DNA of 64,000 nucleotides from Prorocentrum cordatum (GCA_963575745.1 CAUYUJ010003868.1:1-64000), one strand, 5' to 3'; numbered from the stretch's first letter, positions 53,085 through 62,661 are shown. Numbers and translations are program-made. The notes: generated from the letters alone by a model not told the origin.

Positions 53085-54055
53085 GCCGGCCCGTATTGCA
53101 TGATCGCTACTGCGTCGGCGCGGGCTCGGGGCCATTTCGGCGCCGCCGGAAGGAGGAAGATGATAATGGGGAGGGGGAGGGGAGGAGGAGAAGAGGATGA
53201 GAAGGAACGGAGGAGGATGAAGATAAATATGAGGAGGAGGAGGAAGAGAAAAGGGCAGAGCAGGAAGCCTCTCGATGGCATCTTGCGGCGCTCTTGGGGC
53301 CAAACAGGGCCGTCGTCCAGATGCTTCTTTGGGAGGCCCTGGGGTCTGTTGAGAGGCCGTTCGGGGGCGCCTGGGAGACATTTTTGAAGTCTTGTAGGGC
53401 CTCTTTTGAGCCTCCGTGGAGCCTCCTGGGGTCTCTTGGGGGCCTCTTGGCGGCATCTTGGGCCATCTTGGGGGCCTCTCGGGGCCTCCTGGGGCCCTCT
53501 TGGGGTGGAAGGCTTGAGGTTTCGGTTCGTGGTCCCCATCTTGGGCCCCTCTTGGGGCCGTCTTGGGGCTCTCTTGGGCCGTCTTGGGCGTCTCTTGGGC
53601 CGTCTCGGGGCCCGTTTGGGCTCTCTGGGTGCCTTCTTGGGGGCCTCTTGAGCCGTCTTCGTGCGCTCTTGGGGGCCTCTTGGGCCGTCTTGGAGCATCG
53701 GAAAGCCGAAAATGCGACAAGGCCAACATCCTTCCCAAACCATCGTAAACTTGATGATTTTGGCCTCTCGGGGCGCTCTTGTGAGGCCTCTTGGAGGCCA
53801 CTTGGAGCGTCTTGGCAGCTTCTTGGGCCGTCTTGAGATCATCTTCGGCGTCTTGGAGCGTCCTTTGGGCGTCTCGGGGGCCTCTTGGGCAGTCTTGGGG
53901 GCCTCTTGGGGCGCTCTTGGCGCGCTCTGGGGGGCCTGGGAGGCCGCACCCAGGAGGAAAACCATCTCTGAGTAGACCTTCCCGGGCTGCGGTCGGGGTA
54001 CTTTTCGCCGGGGGACCCCCAGGGGCCGCCCCGCGCGCGCGAACTAGAAATATTG
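53085..54055. repeat. GGGGGCCTCTTGGG minisatellite block inside the LINE
   Basis: 53290-53960 is a degenerate 10-12-bp CTTGGGGCCTCTTGGGG array. 53085-53280 is GGA-rich. It separates the zinc-knuckle and RNase H parts of LINE L-B and has no LINE-like coding sequence, so it is probably an insertion or local expansion. Confidence 0.85.
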
Positions 54056-54059
54056 TTAA

Positions 54060-54400
54060 GTAGTTACCGGAGATCTTAGCACGCCTCTGGCCCGTTGGGC
54101 CGGCGAATTCCCCCATCTGCATCCGTCATCACCTCGCGAGAAAATAGTCGGCTCCGGCTCTGGGCGGGCAGGCTGGAGAGGCTCTGGCGGGATCCCGTAC
54201 GTCAGCTCGACGGTCTCAGGGTTGCCGAGGTTGTCGTCGATCAGCTTTCGCCTTCCCTCCCTGAACTCGACAATAATAGCCTCGGAAAACATGTCCGAGC
54301 TCTGCAGCAGCGCCTCACAACAATTCCATTGGTGAGATAGCGTGCCCTTGTCGTGCCCGCAGTAGTAGCACTCCCTCGACGTGGTCAGTTCCAGCTAGAA
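54060..54400 (-). pseudogene. LINE L-B zinc-knuckle region
   Basis: On the minus strand, from about 54390: ECYYCGHDKGTLSHQWNC, a Cx2C...H..C knuckle of the LINE type, followed by MFSEAIIVEFREGRRKLIDD and an acidic/Pro tail up to the repeat block. It is in a different frame from the upstream segment at 54475-54945. Confidence 0.65.
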
Positions 54401-54474
54401 CGCCCTATCTGGGCATAGCAGCCCTCCAGACCATAGCTTGCGGAGCGCGCCTCTCTGAGGTCCAGCTAGGACCT

Positions 54475-54945
54475 TCAGTGCAGCATGTCGAAGAGCGCGG
54501 CGCCATATTTTCTATTCGCCCAACCTCTCAGGATGGTGAGACAGCAAGCGAGCCGTCTGCCATCGTCGGATAGACTCCTCGAGCCTCGACTGCAGATCGC
54601 GAGGGGCCACACTAATAGTGAATATTGAACTCCAAGGTCGTCCTCTAGGTCCGCGGGGCTTTGCATCCGCCAATTGATTCGATTGAGGGTCAACCGCACA
54701 GAAGCTACAGGCCCACGAGCCAACTGCCAGTTGGGCTTGGCCTGAGCAAAGCGATCAGCTGCACATCTCCATGCGTAGTATACATCTGAGATAGATACTG
54801 CACTGTCCCATATCATGCTGGCGTATCGCTTGACTAGCAAGGTAGTGCACTCACAAATAGGGTCGAACTTTTCACCCTGTTGGGTAATACGGTAAAGCGT
54901 GAGTGATGCGTTCTGGGCAGCACCGACCATGCCACCCGCACAGGT
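54475..54945 (-). pseudogene. LINE L-B post-RT segment
   Basis: The minus-strand frame reads TCAGGMVGAAQNASLTLY, then TTLLVKRYASMIWDSAVS, ISDVYYAWRCAADRFAQ and RLTLNRINWRM, ending at a stop at 54475. This helical segment lies between thumb and zinc knuckle in this LINE type. The frame remains open upstream through the inserted retroelement only by chance. Confidence 0.75.
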
Positions 54946-55009
54946 ATTGATGGTGTGCCACTTTATCGTTGTCACGATCGTAGCCGGCCCCATCTCAAGT
55001 TTTTGGCTC
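54946..55009 (+). repeat. Split direct repeat A1
   Basis: ATTGATGGTGTGCCACTTTA through AAGTTTTTGGCTC. It matches A2 (61176-61239) with one mismatch and marks the element's left end. Confidence 0.95.
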
Positions 55010-55059
55010 AGGGTTGAGCCAGGTGTGATCGCTCCGCCCACCCAGCTTTCACCGCACTT

Positions 55060-55392
55060 GCTGGGGTTGCGGGCTCCCTCCTCGGTGGCCTCTCGGGTCG
55101 CCCCGCGCCGCTGGGGGCTGGCTGGTCGGGCTCCTGCCCCTTGCGGGCGCGGCGCTGCTCCTGTGGGCAGCCCGCGCGTTCTCTTGGTGGGGCAACGTCC
55201 GCCTCGCAGCCGCGGCGGAGGGCAGGGCGAGCCTTGGCGTCCCGCCCATCGGCCGAGACGCCCTCGGGGCGGCGCCGGCTGTGGCGGGCGCCTATCCTGT
55301 GCGCAGGCTGCCTGCTCTGGGCGCTGGTGGGCCCCCGAGTCCAAGGAGTGGGTCAGGACTTCGGACGCCCGACGAGAGTGAGGTCTGGCGGT
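55060..55392 (+). pseudogene. N-terminal part of the gag-like ORF, out of frame
   Basis: In the frame through 55131 the sequence reads LLPLAGAALLLWAARAFSWW, a hydrophobic, possibly membrane-spanning segment, then GNVRLAAAAEGRASLGVPPIGRDA in two parts, and stops at TGA just before the downstream gag-like frame. A single-base indel near 55385 would link it to the next ORF. Confidence 0.5.
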
Positions 55393-55393
55393 C

Positions 55394-56431
55394 TTGAGAG
55401 AGCCGCGAGTGATGGCGGCCCGCCCCGGGGGCTTCGCTCCGGGCACCGCCAGCCCGCAGGTGGCCATCGACTTCCCGGACAACGACCACTTCATGGGGCA
55501 CCACCGCCTGGCCCTCGGCAGGATGGGCGACGGCGCGAAGGGGGTCGCCCTGACTCCGGAGCAGCTGCAGGCCCTCAAGCAGCGGGACGAGGCGGTGGCG
55601 GTGCTCATTGGGGGTGTTGCTGCCCCTCCAGGGCCGAGTATCGCAGCCTGGGTGGTCTCGGACACGGGCGCGGACCCGTCGGGGGAGCCGATCGATGCTG
55701 CCGAGTCGTGGCACCCAGCTCGCTTCGTGCAGCGTGGGACGATTGTCCTGGGGCTCATCGACGACCCCTGGACGGCCTTGGGGCGGGTCGCGCCCACGGA
55801 CCTCAAGGACTGGAAGGAGGAGAACAAGTCGGGCGTGGGTCGGGACCCGCGCGTGATGGCGATCGTCAGGGGCTGGCAGGATCACTGGTGCATCGGGCTC
55901 CGCGACGCGATGGCGGCGCAGCAGAAGCGGGTGCTGCCGGCTGCGGGGGCCGTCGGGGATGGCTCCTCCGAGGGCGACTCGCCTTCCAGGGGCCTGAGCA
56001 CGGGGTTCGAGCTCATGGCGATGGTCCGCGCGATGAGCGAGACGACTGGCACCCACCACGGCTACTGGGTCCGAGCCTCGGGGGTTGGCCCCGACACGGG
56101 CTTCGCCCCTCGCCGCGTCTCCTTCCTCAGCGTCTTCCACCGCGCGCTGGGTTTCGAACAGCTGGAGATCTACCGCCTGGAGGGCATGGAGATGCTGGCG
56201 TGGAGGGTGAGGCACACCGAGCGGGCTTTTCCGCGCTCGCCAAAGAGTCCCGATTTCCGAGGCCTCGAGATGATGATCGCATCGACCTTCGACTCGGGCA
56301 CGGCGGCGGCCACGGGCGACTTCGCCGAGTTCATCGCGGAGGGGCAAGAGACGGAGGCCTTCGCACCCAAGCAACGGCGGCTGTTCGCAGAGGAGACGGA
56401 CAGGCGCATGAAGGACGGGTCGAAGTTGTGA
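55394..56431 (+). CDS. Gag-like protein of the tyrosine-recombinase element
   Basis: The frame gives 345 residues from MREPRVMAARPGG. The true start is probably farther upstream in another frame. The C-terminal half has the helical block seen in dinoflagellate retroelement first ORFs: GFELMAMVRAMSETTGTHH, then RLEGMEMLAWRVRHTERAF, FRGLEMMIASTFDSGTAA and an acidic/basic end (KQRRLFAEETDRRMKDGS). No zinc knuckle or protease motif is seen. Such proteins are thought to package element RNA. That role is inference from position. The stop TGA lies at 56429-56431, and the RT frame begins 26 bp later in a different frame. Confidence 0.65.
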   Translation: MREPRVMAARPGGFAPGTASPQVAIDFPDNDHFMGHHRLALGRMGDGAKGVALTPEQLQALKQRDEAVAVLIGGVAAPPGPSIAAWVVSDTGADPSGEPIDAAESWHPARFVQRGTIVLGLIDDPWTALGRVAPTDLKDWKEENKSGVGRDPRVMAIVRGWQDHWCIGLRDAMAAQQKRVLPAAGAVGDGSSEGDSPSRGLSTGFELMAMVRAMSETTGTHHGYWVRASGVGPDTGFAPRRVSFLSVFHRALGFEQLEIYRLEGMEMLAWRVRHTERAFPRSPKSPDFRGLEMMIASTFDSGTAAATGDFAEFIAEGQETEAFAPKQRRLFAEETDRRMKDGSKL

Positions 56432-56456
56432 CACGTGGGCCTTCCCACGACCACCT

Positions 56457-57840
56457 GTGCTGCAGCCTGGCTCGACTGGGATGGCGGCACCTCGGCCTCG
56501 TTCTCTTTTCCCTCTGGATCTTCCAGAACATGCCAATTCATCTAGTGCGGCGTCGTCTGGCGCCGATGGTCTTCTGCTCCCTGATCCTGGGCTTCGTCGG
56601 TTGCAGGTTTCGGCGGCATCGGCGCTCAACGCCTTGGCAGGAGCTCGGGCCAAGGGCGTGCCCTCGCCAGGGCCGCTCTCCCACGCGACTCCGGGTCGGC
56701 CGCTCTCGGAGCCGCAGCGGCAGGCGTGGAGGAGGCTCGCGACCGCCGCAGAAGCCGCCGCTCCGCAGCCTCGGCAATCTGAGTTGTGCCCAGACGGGGC
56801 CCTTTCTGAGATTCTTAAGACGAAAGACTTGTACGAGAGTGACATTGCCCTGGCCGTTGCTCCTTATCAGCCTGAGCTCCTCGCTGTCACGAAGGGCAAC
56901 ATCCGACCTCAGGACGCCGCGGGGCTCGTCGGCGACGCCGCTCGGGTGTGCTTGGACGACCCGCGGCGTATTGCGCTGCCGGCAGAGGCTGAGGGGCCGC
57001 CCCCTGCGCGGCCCCACTGGGACGAGCGGCTGCGGAGGTCGCCTTCCCTTTTGGACGACCTCATCTCGAAGCTCGACTCCGTCGGCCTCATCGCGTATCG
57101 CCGCCGTGTGGTGTCACGCGTGGGTATCTTCTTCGTGGCGAAGAAGACGGGCATGCTGCGGATGGTGCTGGACTGTCGGCCGACCAACCAGCTGCGTCGC
57201 AAAGCCCCCTACACGCGCCTCGCCACGACCGCGGCCATGTCGAGCCTGGTCCTCGATCCTCACTTCGTCGATGCGAACCCCACTCATGAGGCCGAGCATT
57301 GGGGGGCGTCGATTGACCTGCAGGACGGATTCTACCAGTTCCTGGCGCCTACGGTCTCGCACTTTTTCGGGCTTGGTGTGTCTCGCCGCGCTGGCGAGGC
57401 TGGCGTCTCTGAGGTCTACGATCCTGAGGTCAACGGCTACCTCCCCGTCGACTCGACGGAGGAGCTCGAGGTCTGCTTCGGCGGCCTGCCGATGGGCTGG
57501 AGCTGGGCGCTCTACTTCTGCCGCAGCGCCGTGTCCGAGGCTTGTCGCCGGGCCCAGCTGCGCCTGGGGCTGGGGCCAGTCATCGTCGGGGACCGACAGC
57601 CTCCCCCGCCTCTTCGGCCTGGAGTGGCGGTCTGCGCGCCGTATGTGGACAACGCCAACATCCTCGGGTGCGACAAGGACTCGGTCGAGCGGTTGCACGT
57701 CGCGGTGGTGGAGGAGCTGGTCAGCATGGGCCTGCAGGTCCACGAGCGGGTGGACGCCGCGCAGTCCTTCGAGGCGGTGGGTTTGGTCTTCGACGGCCAG
57801 CGGCGCTGGGTCAGGCACAGCCGCCGGCGCAGCTGGCGTC
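56457..57840 (+). CDS. Reverse transcriptase of the tyrosine-recombinase element
   Basis: The open frame runs to 58007, but RT homology ends near 57840. Order: DDLISKLDSVGLIAYRR (fingers entry), VGIFFVAKK and LRMVLDCRPTNQL (motifs 1-2), HWGASIDLQDGFYQF with catalytic Asp at residue 287, FGGLPMGWSWALYF (343-356), and the active-site box CAPYVDNANILG with YVDN at 396-399. The second Asp of the usual YxDD is therefore Asn. The next strand reads GLVFDGQRRWVRH. The RNase H continuation is in another frame from about 57835. RT copies element RNA into DNA. The start codon chosen (MLQPGS) is the first in the frame and not confirmed. Confidence 0.78.
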
Positions 57841-58735
57841 TGGTACGCCCTGGGGGAGGCCATCCACCGAGGGGCGCTCTCGCCCAACCACGTCCGTGGG
57901 CATCACTTCAGCCTGCGGCGGTGTGCCCTCAGCGTCTTGGGGGCGGCCCACCGCTTCGTGGGCACTGGCGGCACCGAGATTCTGCCCTTGCCCGCCGATG
58001 TGGTTGACGAGCTGCGAATCGCCAGGGACCTCGTCCACTTCGTGCACCTCGACCTGGCAGCCCCGATGCTCGACCGCGCCTACTGCAGCGACGCCTCGAC
58101 GGAGGGCTACGCGCTGCGCGTCTCCGCCGCGGACCAGCACCATCTGTGGGACGTCGCCGTCTGGCGTGAGCGATGGCGGTTCATCGACGAAGACCCGACC
58201 GCCATCGCCCCCGGGGGGGAGCTGCGGGGCGGCCTGGCGGGCAGTGCTGGGCCGGCCGGCGACTTATCGGCCTGGGTCGACGGCGAGCTCGAGCCTTCAC
58301 CCGGCGAGCGCGTCATCCTCAGGCAGGGCGACCCGCGGCAGCACCCCGCGGAGCGGCCGCAGGTGGAGCGGGTCGGGCTCGTGCCGCGCGTGCCTGATCC
58401 CTTTGCCGACCCCGGGCGCTGGCGCCGCCGCGTCGTGGGGCGCTGGAAGCGGGCGGCCGCCATCCACTGCAAGGAGGCTCGGGCGGCGCTGCTGGGGCTC
58501 ACCAGGGAGTCAGAGTGCTGCGACGCGCACGGCAAGCACCTGGTCTCCTTCGGGGACAACCTCGCAGAGACGTTGGCCTTTGATCGTGGGCGGGCCCGAG
58601 ATCGAGAGCTGCTCGGGCTTGCGCGCCGGGCGGCGGCGTGCCAGCTGGCCGCCGGCATCATTTGGCATCGACGATGCGTGGAGACCGCCCGGAACCCTTC
58701 CGACGGCGACTCCAGGCTTGCTCACCATGGCTGGC
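57832..58735 (+). pseudogene. RNase H domain of the tyrosine-recombinase element
   Basis: It continues the RT after a frameshift. It reads HHFSLRRCALSVLGAAHRFV (connection), then RAYCSDASTEGYALRVSAAD (first catalytic Asp near 58088), HCKEARAALLGLTRESEC (Glu), LVSFGDNLAETLAFDRGRA (Asp) and ETARNPSDGDSRLAH, the R-N-P-x-D end typical of DIRS/gypsy-type RNase H. All four acids are present, so the domain itself looks intact although out of frame with RT. Confidence 0.75.
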
Positions 58736-59910
58736 TTCGACCTGGACAGCGTCTTGCTGGCCGCGGGCTGCGGGCGCTGCCCTTGGCCGCTGCTGTGGGC
58801 CCGGCATGGTCGCCGGCGCCCGCTGCCCCGCCAAAGGACGACGGGCGGAGCGCCCCTCGAGAGCCCTCGAGCGGGGATGAGTCGCCTCGGGCCTCCGCCT
58901 CGGAGTCGGAGCTCCCGACGGCGCCGCGGTCCACCCGACGCCAGCGACGGCGGGCGGCGGCCGCCGTGGCGGCCGGTTGCAGGGCGCCGCGGGTGGCCGA
59001 CGGCCTTACCAGCGGGCGCCCCGCCTTCCTGGAGATCTTCTCGGGCTGCAGCCGAGCGACGGCCGCCGTGTCAGAGGCCGGGCTTCGGGTGGCCACGCCC
59101 ATCGACGTGGCCCACGGCCCGCATCATGATGTGCTGGGCCGTCGCGTGGCAAGCGAGGTCCTCAGCTGGCTGTCGAAAGGCCTGGTCTGGTGCGTGCTAC
59201 TGGGCACACCGTGCACGGCCTGGGCCCCGGCGAGATCGACTGGAACGACTACACCAAGTTCATGGCGCTGCGTGCTCTTCACCGTCCGCGTGCTGCAGCT
59301 CTGCCTCAATAATGACATCCACGTGCTTCTCGAGAACCCTGCCCGCTCAAGGATCTTCGAGGTCCCGCGAGTGGCGAGGCTGCTCCGTCGCCTGGCGGCG
59401 CGACGATGCCTCTTTGACATGTGCGCCTTCGGCGCACCCTGGAAGAAGCCAACCGTCATCTACTCCACCCTGCCCAACAGCCACCTCCTGGACCGCAGCT
59501 GCCCGTGCCCCTCGGCGCCCCACGTGCGCCTGCAGGGCAAGGTGCAGCTCGCGGGGCAGCCGGCCGCGTGGAGGACCGCCTTCGCGGCGGCCTGCCCTCC
59601 TGAGCTGGTGCGTGCTGTGGCAGCGCTGCTGCGGGATGCCGCTCCGCGGAGCTCCCTCCGCCGGCCGTGCGAGCCGCGCGTTGACGTCGGCTGGGCGCGA
59701 CGCCTGGCGGCGGCAGTCGGGCAGGATGGCCGTGCCGCCCGACCAGTGGTGCTCCCGCCAATCCCCCGGCGGTGCCCACTCGGGTTGGAGGGGGCCGTCG
59801 GCTTCTGGGACGGGAAGCCCTGGCGCGCCGAGGCCGCCGATGCTGCTGCCCATCGCCAGGCTCGCCGCGCGGCAGCGCGAGCGGCGGCGCCTCGCCGCCC
59901 GCCGCGCTGA
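58736..59910 (+). CDS. C5-cytosine-methyltransferase-like domain of the element
   Basis: Same frame as the RNase H. After a basic, disordered linker it reads FLEIFSGCSRATAAVSEAG from about 59026, the SAM-binding motif I form, then GTPCTAW (59202-59222), a Pro-Cys motif IV, and HVLLENPARSRIFEVPR (ENP, about 59332), then LFDMCAFGAPWKKPTVIY. These three motifs in order match C5 DNA methyltransferases. The fold is reduced, about 180 residues, and the target-recognition part is not evident. Around 59225-59260 another frame also reads plausibly, so small indels may exist. Methyltransferase domains occur in DIRS-type elements, mostly N6-adenine type. A C5-type domain is less usual. Activity cannot be judged. 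Confidence 0.65.
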
Positions 59911-60570
59911 GGTGTACGCCGCCAGCGGCGGAGTGGGTTGGCACGCGTCGGCGTGGCCCCAGACGGCCCGCGCCTACACCGCGGCCCACGCCGCGTTGGC
60001 CGAGTGGGCCGCGCGCCCGGGGCTCGGTCCAGCGACGCCCAGCGGCTGGGACGTGGAGCTCGACGGGTACCTGGACGGCCTCTACCTGAATGGCGACTAC
60101 CCGTCGTGCTGCCGCTACGCCATCTACGGGTCGGCCTACGCCCCGGGCCCGCCGCCGCGTGCCACCGCGACCTTCCCCTTGGCAAAGGTTGCCTTGGCGA
60201 AGTGTCTGCTGGCGGCACCAGAACTTCCACGAGACTCGCCCGGGGACGACTCCCTCACGCTCGCCTCCGCCTACTGGTTCTACGACAAGAACCGCTGGGG
60301 CTCCGAGGGGCGCGAGGCGGCGGCGGCGTCCTGGGTGGCCGTCGACTGCGACCTCAGGCCGAGCGACGTGCTGGCGCTGACGGCCGCGGATGTCACGCTG
60401 CCCTGGCCTGGCTGCCCCGACACCATCGCCACTCTGGTCCCCGTGACGGGGGCGCTCCCCGCCAAGAACCGAAGGTTCGACGCCTCCACCGCCCCGGGGG
60501 CCCACAACAGGAACTGGGTGAGTGAGCTTCTGAGGGCCCTCTGCCGCATGCCCACAGGGCCGTTTGTTCA
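59838..60570 (+). pseudogene. Tyrosine recombinase, N-terminal and first catalytic part only
   Basis: This lies in a third frame. An SAM-like N-terminal helix bundle (ARAYTAAHAALAEWAARPG, then YLDGLYLNGDYPSCCRYAIY) leads to the catalytic domain: WVAVDCDLRPSDVLALTAAD, where Arg (60355-60357) fits the first catalytic Arg of tyrosine recombinases, then PDTIATLVPVTGALPAKNRR and HNRNWVSELLRAL. The HxxR and Tyr motifs that should follow about 80-150 residues later are not found before B1. GTGAGT follows the NRNW codons at 60519, so an intron donor is possible, but no acceptor exon was seen. A deletion is more likely. The enzyme would integrate circular element DNA. Confidence 0.65.
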
Positions 60571-60900
60571 GGTGTCGCTTGGAAAGGGGAATGTGAGGTG
60601 CAGGAAGCATCGATCGCAGCATTTCTCGCCCTCGCTCCCTCTGTCCCCTCACTTGCGGCGTCAAGCTGGCCCATCGCATGACGTGCCATCCAGCAGCGTG
60701 GTCGTTGGCTCTCTGTCAAGTAGTCAAACAATACTCCAAACCTGCAGGGTTGCTGCGCAACAGACAGTAACTCTCAGCAGCACAGCTAGCTCGTGCAATG
60801 CAGTTTACACCTCGGCTCGGCAATCAGATCCTGGAGTTTTTCAAAGGTCCCACCCAAACCCGCCCTCCGGTAAACCGATCCAAGAAGGTTTCTGGAATTT
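60571..60900. other. Element 3' region before B1
   Basis: No coding signal. Expected place of the missing recombinase C-terminus. Confidence 0.5.
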
Positions 60901-61177
60901 TGGGCACAAGGTCGCTGGTCAAGAAACGTCCAGCTTCCCTTCTTCAGTAACCGGGGTTTGGACCCCCCAGGATCATGCTTGTGCCGTGGGAAACGAATTG
61001 CGTCTGTCATGATTTCTCATGCTCGTGTTGCAATATCTTTAGCCTTCTCAGGGCCAACGCCCGCTCCGCCCCCCCCCTCCTCGTCGCCGCGGGATCCTGG
61101 TGTCTCCAGGCGTGCTGGCGTGGTGGGGCTGTCTCGGCGCTCCGCGTGAGATTAGGCGGCAGTTGGCAGTCTACGAT
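60901..61177 (+). repeat. Split direct repeat B1 (277 bp)
   Basis: TGGGCACAAGGTCGCTGGTC through CAGTTGGCAGTCTACGAT. It matches B2 (61303-61579) with only a few differences and overlaps A2 by AT. Confidence 0.97.
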
Positions 61178-61239
61178 TGATGGTGTGCCACTTTATCGTT
61201 GTCACGATCGTAGCCGGCCCCATCTCAAGTTTCTGGCTC
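61176..61239 (+). repeat. Split direct repeat A2 (64 bp)
   Basis: Second copy of A1. It is followed by a CTC-rich spacer of 63 bp (61240-61302). Confidence 0.95.
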
Positions 61240-61302
61240 CTCCTCCTCCTCTCCTCCGTCCTCTTTCTACTTTTCCTTTCACTTGTATCTCGCCGAGCCG
61301 AT

Positions 61303-61579
61303 GTGGGCACAAGGTCGCTGGTCAAGAAACGTCCAGCTTCCCTTCTTCAGTAACCGGGGTTTGGACCCCCCAGGATCATGCTTGTGCCGTGGGAAATGAA
61401 TTGCGTCTGTCATGATTTCTCATGCTCGTGTTGCAATCTCTTTAGCCTTCTCAGGGCCAACGCCCGCTCCGCCCCCCCCTCCTCGTCGCCGCGGGATCCT
61501 GGTGTCTCCAGGCGTGCTGGCGTGGTGGGGCTGTCTCGGCGCTCCGCGTGAGACTAGGCGGCAGTTGGCAGTCTACGAT
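61303..61579 (+). repeat. Split direct repeat B2 (277 bp)
   Basis: Second copy of B1. It ends in CTACGAT, after which LINE L-B coding sequence resumes at once. Confidence 0.97.
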
Positions 61580-62650
61580 GCAACTGCTTGAGCACCTTGT
61601 CTGACGTGCCGCTCACTCCCGTGCCGTGACCTACCGACGGAAGGATGCCTGTCCTCCAGAGAACTCCTACCTTCTCGTGAACCGAATCCCAGAGCTGCAA
61701 TATTTTGCCCTTGCGGGCTGCGAGGTTCTTCATGCGTTCCTTCTCTGGGACCCTGGAGACCCGAACCTCATGGAGCTCGTGCCCGAGATTCCTGATGTGT
61801 TTTTTGATATTGAGCTTCCTTCATGCTTTTGATGCACTGTGGAAGCCCTTGGCTGCTCCAGTAGTGGTCAGCACGAATCCCGACTTACTCTGATGCAGCA
61901 TCAGACCGAGCGGGTAGACATCAGAGGCGAAGTTGCGCACACATGTGTTGAGGACTGTAGCGCCCCGAGTCGGGCCCGTGCCACTGTGTCGTGATATCGT
62001 CCAAGAGTACTGTAGCGCATACCTGTGGATATAACTTATATTGCCGATCGACCACTCGATATAGTACAATCATGAGTGCCGACGTGGCGTGCGTGCATCC
62101 AGCCAAGATCCCTTGACACGATACGAACAGGCTGCTGACGTTCGCGTATGCTCGTATAGTGCGTGGTACCATGTATGTCTGCAATATCATCCACATGAGA
62201 CGACTTGGATATCCAAGCACACGCGCCTCTAACAAGATCATGTCCCATAGTACTGTCCCATAACACTTGAGCACGTCCAGGAATACCGTGCTGACGTGCT
62301 GCTTGCGCGCGTGTGCTGCTTCCGCCGTCAAGTTGAGCCGAACCGCGCAATCACCAGATGTTCTGCCAGATCCTCCGCCCCAGGAGGAGGAAGAGAAGGA
62401 GGAGGAGGAGGAGGAGGAGGAGGAGGAGCAGGAGCAGGAGCAGGACGAGGAGCAGGAGCAGGAGGAGGAGGAGCAGGAGGAGCAGGAGGAGGAGGAGGAG
62501 GAGGAGGAGGAGGAGGAATGACGGGCGTCGATGCGTTTGCTCCCGCTGCACGCTGAGCGGCCGTTTGGCTCGGCCCCATATCCTCTCCGCAACGTGTTCC
62601 GCAATGCAATCAGCCGCGCGCCTCCACTTGGCTTGGGCAGCATTCCTCCT
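61580..62650 (-). pseudogene. LINE L-B reverse transcriptase, interrupted
   Basis: The minus-strand frame from 62643 begins MLPKPSGGARLIALRNTLRR (fingers motif), then carries a ~40-residue Ser run coded by a TCC array. After it come VSTVFLDVLKCYGTVLWD (first catalytic Asp), ILLEARVLGYPSRLMWMILQ, GILAGCTHATSALM, and the box VLLDDITTQWHG (LLDD). A frame change near 62050 leads to NFASDVYPLGLMLHQSKSGF, and another to VGVLWRTGILPSVGHGTGV, then SDKVLKQLH at 61580. A frameshift also exists before the Ser run. Inactive RT. Confidence 0.78.
62385..62518 (+). repeat. GGA array within the LINE RT (TCC in the sense strand)
   Basis: (GGA)n with GCA interruptions. It lies between two conserved RT motifs, keeps that reading frame open and codes poly-Ser. 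Confidence 0.95.
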
Positions 62651-62661
62651 TCTGCTCCTCT

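Larger units (their letters stand above)
51700..54945 (-). mobile_element. LINE L-B, 3' half (continues at 61580-63290)
   Basis: On the minus strand, in order from 54945: post-RT segment, zinc knuckle, RNase H and Pro/Ser-rich tail, ending near a CTC run. Together with the RT part at 61580-63290 it makes one LINE interrupted by the retroelement at 54946-61579. Frameshifts and a ~1-kb repeat block (53085-54055) show decay. Confidence 0.82.
54946..61579 (+). mobile_element. Tyrosine-recombinase retroelement (DIRS/PAT/Ngaro-like) with split direct repeats
   Basis: The layout is A1 (54946-55009), ORFs (55060-60570), B1 (60901-61177), A2 (61176-61239), B2 (61303-61579). A1 and A2 are 64 bp with one mismatch. 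B1 and B2 are 277 bp, nearly identical. This A1-ORF-B1-A2-B2 order is the hallmark of PAT/Ngaro-type split direct repeats. The B1-A2 junction reads CTACG-AT-TGATGG, like a circle junction with a two-base core. The element lies in a minus-strand LINE. Keeping one AT and removing the rest rejoins the LINE in frame (KQLH/TCAGGMVG). Coding order: gag-like, RT, RNase H, C5-methyltransferase-like, tyrosine recombinase. Frameshifts and a missing recombinase C-terminus make the copy defective. No other target-site duplication is seen, as expected for recombinase integration. Confidence 0.88.

Noticed and set aside
55141-59910. A single 1589-residue gene
   Set aside because: Its first ~900 codons are the wrong frame over the gag-like and RT coding sequences. 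Only about 57832-59910 of this frame carries recognisable domains (RNase H and methyltransferase).
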